Shown: positions 1 through 5,051 of the stretch, one piece after another
Numbering within the stretch: position 1 is the first letter of the stretch
Layout of the letters: each line of letters starts with the position of its first letter
Source: Pseudomonadota bacterium
GTDB lineage: Bacteria; Pseudomonadota; Alphaproteobacteria; Rhodobacterales; Rhodobacteraceae
Reading direction: 5' to 3'
DNA: 6,754 nucleotides
NCBI GenBank assembly: GCA_027623875.1
Contig: JAQBUS010000059.1
Span: 1 to 6,754, forward strand
The notes under the pieces: model-generated
Told to the model about the DNA's origin: nothing
Seen by the model: the letters and a program-made list of their open reading frames with translations, nothing else
Database searches by the model: none
Position numbers and translations under genes: made by a program

Positions 1-20
1 TTCGATACTTAAGACTGATT

Positions 21-581
21 TTATTCGGGACATCGCTTTTCGGCATCTTCAAAAGCAGCTGTAAACCCCCTTAGTGAGATCGTGTCTACAGTTTTTGTCC
101 CACGTTTTGAAAATGCAATTATAGTAGCTTCTGTCCCGCGTTTCATAGCATTTGTAATCTTGATATCTTCATTTGAGTTTTTGGACCAAGCTACTTGTCC
201 ATCAGGCTCACTAAACAGTTCGAATTCCTCACTATCAACTCTAAGGACAACACCACTTCCTTCTCTATAACTGCGATATGGGTAACCGCCAGTATAAGAA
301 ACTTCTCCTCTTTGTTTAGGCTGCTCCCAGAAAGATATGAATAATAAAGATTTTCCGCGATTTACCTCAACTTTTTTACCACCCTTGGTGTTGACTAATT
401 TTTGAGGTGCACTTACCAGCCAACAATTTTTTGCTACGTCCGTATAAACGTCCCACGCGGCATTCGAAGACAGGGGAGAAGAAAGAGAAGTACTGTCGTT
501 TGATTGAGCCCATACTTGCATTGGGTAAGACAGAATACTTACCGTAACAAAAAGTTTAAGGAACATTAATAATTTTTTCAT
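21..581 (-). CDS. Secreted IalB-family (invasion-associated locus B) protein
   Basis: The 186-residue product begins with a Sec-type signal peptide: basic MKK, a hydrophobic stretch at about residues 4-20, and likely cleavage after VWA (residue 25). The mature part is therefore probably periplasmic or outer-membrane associated. The rest has the pattern I associate with the IalB family: a W-x-V-type opening (residues 43-45), CW at 53-54, a central VSYTGGYPY segment (95-102), an LF..PDG..AW strand pair (about 122-132), AMKRGTEA (145-152) and the closing SKRGTKTVDTISLRGFTAA block (158-176). Cys53 and Cys184 could form a disulfide, which is inference. IalB was named for erythrocyte invasion in Bartonella, but the family is widespread in free-living alphaproteobacteria, where its role is unknown. 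The ribosome-binding site is weak (CGGA about 9 nt upstream). The start is kept because it yields a proper signal peptide; Met6 is a possible alternative. The gene is divergent from the asparaginase gene, and its downstream neighbour lies outside the window. Confidence 0.85.
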   Translation of the reverse strand: MKKLLMFLKLFVTVSILSYPMQVWAQSNDSTSLSSPLSSNAAWDVYTDVAKNCWLVSAPQKLVNTKGGKKVEVNRGKSLLFISFWEQPKQRGEVSYTGGYPYRSYREGSGVVLRVDSEEFELFSEPDGQVAWSKNSNEDIKITNAMKRGTEATIIAFSKRGTKTVDTISLRGFTAAFEDAEKRCPE

Positions 582-737
582 TTTTATAATCCGACTCGAA
601 ACATGCTTTTCTTACTTGTTTATATTCAATTAGACAACCAAAAGTAAAATTAGCTTAACTATAATATTGCAAAATATGTAAGCAACATGCATTTATTAGA
701 GGACGAATAAAAGGGTTTTGATGATTTAGGAAGAAAT
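582..737. promoter_or_regulatory. Divergent AT-rich promoter region between IalB-family gene and asparaginase
   Basis: This 156-bp non-coding spacer separates two divergent genes, so it must hold both 5' regions. For the minus-strand gene the best sigma70-like match is TTTACT (648 to 643) and TATAAA (624 to 619) with an 18-bp spacer, which would give a leader of about 30 nt. For the plus-strand asparaginase, a perfect TATAAT lies at 660-665 but has no good -35 box at the expected distance. An alternative TTGCAA at 667-672 has only a weak TTTATT (692-697) after a 19-bp spacer. In DNA this AT-rich, such matches arise easily by chance. I see no clear operator or riboswitch. Confidence 0.4.
728..733 (+). 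promoter_or_regulatory. Ribosome-binding site of the asparaginase gene
   Basis: AGGAAG lies just upstream of the ATG at 738, with its AGGA core 6 nt from the start codon. It supports this start over the internal Met at codon 7. The start also puts the putative catalytic Ser48/Lys51 at the same residue numbers as in the R. etli enzyme. Confidence 0.6.
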
Positions 738-1736
738 ATGAAACAACCGATTAAAATGGTAGAAATATGGCGAGGAGATTTTTTGGAGTCTTATCATACT
801 GGCCATGCTGTAATTTGTGATATGAGTGGTGAGATAGTTGAGGCCTGGGGAGATCCAAATCAAATAATTCTGCCAAGATCTTCCAGTAAAATCATACAAG
901 CTTTACCACTTATTGAAAGTGGTGCGGCAAATGCATACGGTTTAACATCTGAGCAATTAGCGCTATCTTGTGCGTCTCACCAGGGAGCATATATTCATAC
1001 CAGTAGGGTACAAAGTTGGTTGTCTAATTTGGAATTAAATGATTCACATTTTAGATGTGGTAATCAAACACCATCTGATAGGGTGGCTCGTGAGGAACTT
1101 ATTCGATTGGATTTAGAGCCCTGTCAGTATCATAATAATTGCTCGGGAAAACATACAGGTTTCTTAACATTAAATAGCTATTTAAAAGGGAGCTCTGAAT
1201 ATACTGATTCTGACCATTTAGTCCAAATATCCATTAGAGAAGCATTTGAGGATTTAACAGAAACAGAAAATCTTGGTTATGCTATCGACGGCTGTTCTGC
1301 TCCAAATTTTGCCACTACAGTGCATGGATTGGCTCGGGCTATGTCAAAAATGGCAACTCCTAAACTTAGCACTTTGCGAGGTAAGGCGTTTAACGATCTT
1401 GTAAACGCGATGATGAAGTATCCAGAGCTAGTGGCAGGAGAGGGCAGAGCTTGCACAGAATTAATGCGCGCAATGGAAGGTAAAGTTGCAGTTAAGACAG
1501 GGGCAGAAGCTGTTTTTGTAGCTATTCTCCCAGAGGTTGGGCTTGGTATTGCTCTAAAAATTTCAGATGGAAGCACACGAGCTGCAGAGTCTGCTATAAC
1601 GGGTTTACTTATAAAATATGGGGCTCTTGATCGCAATCATCCTACAGCCCTCAAATGGTTGAGTGGCCCTATTAAAAATTGGCGAAATACGATAACTGGC
1701 CGTATGGCATTATCTTCTGAATTCATTTCTGTTTAG
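738..1736 (+). CDS. L-asparaginase, AnsA-II / Rhizobium etli type (Asparaginase_II family)
   Basis: The predicted enzyme hydrolyses L-asparagine to L-aspartate and ammonia, probably in the cytoplasm, since no signal peptide is visible. The 332-residue product belongs to the Asparaginase_II family (R. etli ReAV), which is unrelated in fold to the E. coli AnsA/AnsB and plant-type enzymes and resembles serine beta-lactamases. The sequence shows the full set of residues reported for ReAV: an SxxK motif at Ser48-Lys51 inside LPRSSSK, Ser80 in LSCASH, the metal site Cys135/Lys138 in NNCSGKH, Cys186 in DGCSAPN (Cys189 in ReAV), and Lys253 in VKTGAEAVF (Lys263 in ReAV). As I recall, ReAV is somewhat longer, at about 367 residues; the shorter length here looks family-normal rather than truncated. 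No transporter or aspartase gene is adjacent, so an asparagine-catabolic operon is not evident. The stop codon overlaps the end of the convergent thiolase gene. Family assignment is firm; substrate is inferred. Confidence 0.92.
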   Translation: MKQPIKMVEIWRGDFLESYHTGHAVICDMSGEIVEAWGDPNQIILPRSSSKIIQALPLIESGAANAYGLTSEQLALSCASHQGAYIHTSRVQSWLSNLELNDSHFRCGNQTPSDRVAREELIRLDLEPCQYHNNCSGKHTGFLTLNSYLKGSSEYTDSDHLVQISIREAFEDLTETENLGYAIDGCSAPNFATTVHGLARAMSKMATPKLSTLRGKAFNDLVNAMMKYPELVAGEGRACTELMRAMEGKVAVKTGAEAVFVAILPEVGLGIALKISDGSTRAAESAITGLLIKYGALDRNHPTALKWLSGPIKNWRNTITGRMALSSEFISV

Positions 1737-2914
1737 TGGTTCAGTCTTTCTATTGCTAGAGCTATGCCCTGACCTCCGCCAATACACATAGTAATTAGTG
1801 CTTTCGACCCTCCAGTGCGCTCTAGTTCATATAGTGCTTTTATTGCTATTATTGTCCCAGTAGCACCAATAGGGTGACCTAATGCAATAGCACCACCATT
1901 AGGGTTTACCTTATTTGGATCAAGCCCTAAGTTTTTGTTTACGGCCAGTGCTTGAGCAGCAAAAGCTTCATTTGATTCAATTACATCAAAGTCTTTGACA
2001 GAGAGACCAGTCTTCTCGAACAGGTTTTGGACTGCAGGTACTGGCCCTATTCCCATTACCTCTGGTCGTACACCAGCGTGCGCATATCCAAGTATCCGGG
2101 CTCTAGGTTTTAGTCCCGCTGCATTCGCGGCATCTTCAGTTCCTAATACAAGTGCCCCAGCACCATCATTTAACCCAGATGCGTTTCCTGCAGTGACTGT
2201 TCCATCTTTTTGAAATGCTGTTTTTAAACTGGTCAGAGATTGAATCGTTGACAACTTTGGATGTTCGTCCGTTTTAAATTCAATCGATTCTCTCTTTTTT
2301 TGTATGATAACCGGGACAATTTGGTCGTTAAAATAACCGGCCTTAATAGCAGCTGCTGCGCGATTTTGACTCTCAAGCGCAAACATGTCTTGAGCGTCTC
2401 GAGAAATATTGTTTTCTTTTGCCACGTTTTCAGCTGTAATGCCCATGTGACCTGTTCCAAATGGGCAATTAAGGGCCCCCAAAAGCATATCTTGCGCTAT
2501 TGTGTCACCCATTTTTTGACCCCACCTTGTTTTTTGTAAAAAGTAAGGTGCTTGGCTCATGTTTTCTGCACCACCCGCAAGGCCAAACTCGGCATCTCCC
2601 AGTAAAAGAGATTGCATAACAGAAACGATAGCTTGAAGGCCTGACCCACAGAGCCTGTTCACATTCATTGCTGGTGTGCTGTCTGGTATGCCCGCTTTAA
2701 TCGCGGCTACGCGGGAAAGATAGGCGTCTCTTGTTTCAGTGTTTATGACATGTCCAAAGGCTACGTGGCCAATTTTACTGGGAGAAATTTCGGCCCGATT
2801 CAGAGCTTCCTTTGCAACAATAGTGCCCAGTTCTATCGGGTTTACATTGGAAAGAGAGCCTCCAAAAGTTCCTATAGCTGTTCTGGCACCACTTAGAATA
2901 ACAATATTAGTCAT
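1733..2914 (-). CDS. bktB: Beta-ketothiolase / acetyl-CoA C-acyltransferase, BktB-like
   Basis: This cytoplasmic thiolase either condenses acyl-CoA with acetyl-CoA to a 3-ketoacyl-CoA or performs the reverse thiolytic cleavage. The 393-residue length is that of a complete bacterial thiolase. The visible catalytic set is nucleophile Cys89 in NRLCGSGLQAI, Asn315 in ESNEAFAAQ, His347 in GGAIALGHPIGATG and acid/base Cys377 in CIGGGQG. These correspond to Cys89, Asn316, His348 and Cys378 of the Zoogloea enzyme. Substrate-loop NASGLNDGAGA lies at 244-254. Several stretches resemble Cupriavidus BktB from memory: GTFGGSL (16-21 region), GHMGITAENVAKE (155-167), and GGGQG where PhaA/AtoB enzymes usually have GGGMG. 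BktB accepts C4-C5 and longer ketoacyl-CoAs, but specificity cannot be read from sequence, and PhaA/AtoB or FadA-like roles remain possible. The start is backed by AAAGAGG with a 6-nt spacer (GAGG at 2921-2924). No phaB or phaC is adjacent. The gene is divergent from the acyl-CoA synthetase gene. Confidence 0.9.
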   Translation of the reverse strand: MTNIVILSGARTAIGTFGGSLSNVNPIELGTIVAKEALNRAEISPSKIGHVAFGHVINTETRDAYLSRVAAIKAGIPDSTPAMNVNRLCGSGLQAIVSVMQSLLLGDAEFGLAGGAENMSQAPYFLQKTRWGQKMGDTIAQDMLLGALNCPFGTGHMGITAENVAKENNISRDAQDMFALESQNRAAAAIKAGYFNDQIVPVIIQKKRESIEFKTDEHPKLSTIQSLTSLKTAFQKDGTVTAGNASGLNDGAGALVLGTEDAANAAGLKPRARILGYAHAGVRPEVMGIGPVPAVQNLFEKTGLSVKDFDVIESNEAFAAQALAVNKNLGLDPNKVNPNGGAIALGHPIGATGTIIAIKALYELERTGGSKALITMCIGGGQGIALAIERLNH

Positions 2915-2949
2915 TTTTAACCTCTTTCAAAAGCTTAGTATTATTTCTG

Positions 2950-2962
2950 TGAAACGATTTCA
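2950..2962. repeat. 13-bp palindrome TGAAA-CGA-TTTCA, possible operator
   Basis: TGAAA and TTTCA form perfect 5-bp half-sites around a CGA centre. The element lies 36 bp upstream of the thiolase start codon, in the region shared by two divergent acyl-CoA genes. The size and position would suit a dimeric repressor of the TetR or GntR type, which often control fatty-acid genes. That is inference: no regulator gene is in the window, and a 5-bp half-site can occur by chance. Confidence 0.35.
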
Positions 2963-2989
2963 TTTTTCTGATTTGGTATATTTTCTTTT

Positions 2990-3003
2990 CCTTGAGCACA
3001 AGG
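2990..3003. repeat. 14-bp dyad CCTTGAGCACAAGG, possible operator at -35 of the acyl-CoA synthetase promoter
   Basis: CCTTG and CAAGG are perfect 5-bp inverted half-sites around AGCA; 12 of 14 positions are symmetric because the central GC also pairs. The dyad covers the putative -35 box TTGAGC (2992-2997), so a bound protein would be expected to block or contact RNA polymerase. It could also form a small hairpin in RNA, but it is followed by TTTC only, so it is a poor terminator. Confidence 0.35.
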
Positions 3004-3045
3004 TTTCAGTATGGTTTACTAAAATAGGTTAGAAAATTAGGGTAG

Positions 3046-4764
3046 ATGATGGAGTCAAAAACATTAACAGCAAGGCTACCAATAAATGGACGGTCCCACG
3101 TCCGGGGACCGACTGATATACCACTACTTGACCTAACTATTCCACAGCTCTTGGCTAGAGCTGTGGAGAAAGAGAGTGACAAAGAGGCATTAGTTTTTTG
3201 CGAACAAGGAATACGTCGAACATATAAGCAATTTTCTACAGATGTTGATAGCTTCGCTTCAGGATTGCTAGCACTAGGCTTTAATTCGGGGGATAGAATT
3301 GGTGTGTGGTCTTTAAATAGATACGAATGGTTACTCGCCCAGTTTTCCACAGCCCGTTTAGGGATAATTTTAGTAACTATAAACCCTGCTTACCGAGTAT
3401 ATGAATTAGAGTTTGCATTAAATAAAGTCGGATGTTCTGGCCTCATATTATCAAAAGGCTTTAAGTCCTCAGACTATATCGGAATGTTACTGAGTCTAGC
3501 TCCTGAGTTGGCTTATTTAACTTCAGAAAGCGTTGTTCTAGAAAAACTCCCGTCCCTTAAAAGAGTAATATGCATGGATGAAATAAACTATCCAAGTATA
3601 TTGTCTTTTTGGGAACTTTTAAAGAGTGAGCCGAACACCAAAGAGCTAGACTTTATTACTGATAGTTTACTCCCGGATGACCCCATTAATATCCAATTTA
3701 CCAGTGGAACTACTGGCGTACCAAAAGGGGCAACTTTAACCCATAAGAATATAGTAAATAATGCTTTCTTTGTGATGGAGGCGATGGAATTTATTAGTGA
3801 CGATAAACTTTGTATACCGGTACCATTTTACCATTGTTTTGGAATGGTTATGGGAACACTAGGATGTGTTTCTAAGGCTGCTACTATGGTGGTTCCTGGA
3901 GAGGGTTTTGAACCCCAAAAGACTTTAAGAGCTGTATCAGAAGAGAGGTGCACAGCCCTTTACGGAGTAGCTACAATGTTTGTTGCAGTGTTAGAATACC
4001 CTCAATTTACGTTATTCGATATTTCTTCTCTTAGAACGGGGATAATGGCTGGGGGTCCTTGTCCAGTTGAGCTAATGAGAGATGTCCAGTTCCGGATGCA
4101 TATGAAGGGTATAACGATTGCATACGGTATGACAGAAACGAGCCCTGTATCTTTTCAAAGTAATATTAGAGACCCAATTGAGAGGCGAGTTACCTCTGTG
4201 GGGAGAGTACATCCTCATGTTGAGGTAAAGATAGTAGATCACTCAGGTGATGCAGTTGAAGTTGATGTAAGTGGAGAATTGTGGACTAAAGGTTATAGTT
4301 TGATGAAGGAGTATTGGGAAGATTCACAGCGGACTGATGAAACAATTGATTCTGATGGTTGGCTGCATACAGGTGATCTTGGGAGTATGGATTCAGAGGG
4401 ATATGTAAATATCACTGGGCGTCTCAAAGATATGATTATTCGTGGAGGAGAAAACATCTACCCTCGGGAATTAGAAGATTTTTTGTATACACATCCGAGT
4501 ATAAGCCAAGCACAAGTTTTTGGGTTACCAGATAAAATTTTGGGTGAAGTCGTCTGCGTTTGGGTTGTTGCAAAACGTGATGTAAGATTAAAAAAAGAAG
4601 ACATAAATAATTTCTGTAAAGAAAACATAGCTCATTTTAAGATCCCAAAATATGTTAAAATTGTTAAAGAACTGCCTATGACGGTAACAGGAAAGCCTCA
4701 GAAATTTCTTATGCGTAAAGCCATGATTGAAGAGCTAGGGTTAAAAGAGATTTCTACAGCTTAG
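3046..4764 (+). CDS. ACSF2-like fatty (medium-chain) acyl-CoA synthetase, AMP-binding
   Basis: This is an ANL-superfamily ligase, which activates a carboxylic acid with ATP to acyl-AMP and then to acyl-CoA. The 572-residue product is full length. Signatures in order are the P-loop FTSGTTGVPKG (218-228), the PFYHCFGM segment (260-267), YGMTETSP (360-367), HTGDLG with Asp444 (441-446), the hinge GRLKDMIIRGGENIYP (458-473) and the C-terminal VTGKPQKF with catalytic Lys550. From memory the protein resembles vertebrate ACSF2 along its length, including DPINIQFTSGTTG (212-224), ELEDFLYTHP (475-484) and AHFKIPKY (529-536). ACSF2 is a medium-chain acyl-CoA ligase, but the bacterial substrate is not determinable here. 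Pro551 follows Lys550 where Ile or Val is commoner. No signal or membrane segment is visible. Two ATGs are in tandem (3046 and 3049). AGGG at 3039-3042 sits 3 nt from the first and 6 nt from the second, so the second may be used. A thiolase gene is divergent upstream. Confidence 0.9.
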   Translation: MMESKTLTARLPINGRSHVRGPTDIPLLDLTIPQLLARAVEKESDKEALVFCEQGIRRTYKQFSTDVDSFASGLLALGFNSGDRIGVWSLNRYEWLLAQFSTARLGIILVTINPAYRVYELEFALNKVGCSGLILSKGFKSSDYIGMLLSLAPELAYLTSESVVLEKLPSLKRVICMDEINYPSILSFWELLKSEPNTKELDFITDSLLPDDPINIQFTSGTTGVPKGATLTHKNIVNNAFFVMEAMEFISDDKLCIPVPFYHCFGMVMGTLGCVSKAATMVVPGEGFEPQKTLRAVSEERCTALYGVATMFVAVLEYPQFTLFDISSLRTGIMAGGPCPVELMRDVQFRMHMKGITIAYGMTETSPVSFQSNIRDPIERRVTSVGRVHPHVEVKIVDHSGDAVEVDVSGELWTKGYSLMKEYWEDSQRTDETIDSDGWLHTGDLGSMDSEGYVNITGRLKDMIIRGGENIYPRELEDFLYTHPSISQAQVFGLPDKILGEVVCVWVVAKRDVRLKKEDINNFCKENIAHFKIPKYVKIVKELPMTVTGKPQKFLMRKAMIEELGLKEISTA

Positions 4765-4784
4765 TTAATTAACAATGCTTTTTT
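4758..4784 (+). terminator. Probable weak intrinsic terminator of the acyl-CoA synthetase gene
   Basis: An imperfect stem begins within the last codons and spans the stop codon. AGC (4758-4760) pairs with GCT (4777-4779) and GTT (4764-4766) with AAC (4771-4773) around an AATT loop. T4762 also pairs with A4775, and T-T and A-A mismatches lie between. A T run follows directly (4779-4784). The arrangement fits a rho-independent terminator, but the stem is short and poor in G+C, so termination may be inefficient. The core is a 10-bp perfect palindrome, GTTAATTAAC (4764-4773). Confidence 0.4.
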
Positions 4785-4795
4785 GATTCAGTAAA

Positions 4796-4838
4796 ATGAG
4801 CAATTAAGAATTATTGAAAATAAATTACTATTGCTCAT
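4796..4838. repeat. Stem-loop with a 9-bp perfect inverted repeat, possible terminator for serA transcripts
   Basis: ATGAGCAAT (4796-4804) is the exact reverse complement of ATTGCTCAT (4830-4838). Inside, AATT (4809-4812) can pair with AATT (4823-4826), and three further pairs close a GAA loop, giving a 43-nt hairpin with one internal loop. Read on the minus strand, the stem runs into TTTT (ending at 4793), as expected of a terminator for transcripts coming from serA about 210 nt away. On the plus strand no T run follows. The T run is short, so the terminator reading is tentative. Confidence 0.4.
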
Positions 4839-4849
4839 AATAAGGGCGT

Positions 4850-4866
4850 CAACGGTTGTGCCGTTG
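4850..4866. repeat. Small hairpin CAACGG-TTGTG-CCGTTG
   Basis: CAACGG (4850-4855) and CCGTTG (4861-4866) form a perfect 6-bp stem with a 5-nt loop, the most GC-rich stem in this gap. GTTG at 4863-4866 can alternatively pair with CAAC at 4873-4876, so two mutually exclusive hairpins are possible. The sequence after the stem is TCTTTG, not a true T run, so a terminator role is weakly supported. Confidence 0.35.
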
Positions 4867-5051
4867 TCTTTGCAACAATAACTGGATTTAAATCTGCTTC
4901 TTGCAGCGAGTCTCTACAATCCCAGACATATCAAATCTGATGAAAGTCTCGAAGGTTTAGAGTTTAAATGAGTTAGAAAAAATCGAGGCTTACGGGGTTA
5001 ATCTGAATGACAAAATAATAAATTTAATTAGATTATAGCAATTAGTAAAAG

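Larger units (their letters stand above)
2915..3045. promoter_or_regulatory. Shared divergent control region of thiolase and acyl-CoA synthetase genes
   Basis: The 131-bp spacer holds both 5' regions. For the plus-strand synthetase, the best core promoter is TTGAGC (2992-2997) and TTTACT (3015-3020) with a 17-bp spacer, each box matching consensus at 4 of 6 positions. It would start transcription about 20 nt before the gene. An alternative extended -10, TGG followed by TATATT, lies at 2974-2982. I found no comparably good minus-strand promoter. Two dyad symmetries (annotated separately) lie here, one overlapping the putative -35 box. The thiolase ribosome-binding site GAGG is at 2921-2924 on the minus strand. 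Confidence 0.45.
4765..5051. other. Non-coding gap between two convergent genes
   Basis: No ORF with a plausible start, ribosome-binding site and length was found on either strand; the candidates I read stop after about 2-13 codons. I do not see a tRNA fold. Besides the terminator at its left edge and the stem-loops listed separately, it holds the perfect 10-bp palindrome GATTTAAATC (4885-4894) and a small CTGC-TTCTT-GCAG hairpin (4894-4906). An AATTAG/CTAATT inverted repeat (5040-5045 and 5052-5057) straddles the serA stop and lacks a T run. Both flanking genes point into this region, so no promoter is required for them. Confidence 0.5.

Noticed and set aside
1277..1636. 119-codon open frame on the minus strand inside the asparaginase gene
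   Set aside because: It lies wholly antisense to a gene with intact family motifs, has no recognisable domain, and its composition looks like a complementary-strand shadow.
2739..3032. 97-codon plus-strand frame running from the thiolase gene into the divergent spacer
   Set aside because: Most of it is antisense to the thiolase N-terminus, and the part in the spacer is low-complexity, Phe-rich translation of AT-rich DNA.
3006..3350. 114-codon minus-strand frame overlapping the start of the acyl-CoA synthetase gene
   Set aside because: It is antisense to conserved coding sequence, would cross the divergent promoter region, and shows no motif or signal peptide.
1733..4764. A polyhydroxyalkanoate or acetoacetate utilisation cluster
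   Set aside because: Only a thiolase and an acyl-CoA synthetase are present. There is no phaB, phaC, phasin, CoA transferase or hydroxybutyrate dehydrogenase in the window.
4888..4929. Short minus-strand ORF of about 13 codons starting at 4929 in the gap before serA
   Set aside because: It is too short, has no ribosome-binding site and carries no motif; it is not distinguishable from chance.
4840..4935. Possible tRNA or other structured RNA gene in the gap
   Set aside because: No T-arm GGTTCGAATCC-like motif, acceptor pairing or CCA end could be found, and the short hairpins do not assemble into a cloverleaf.
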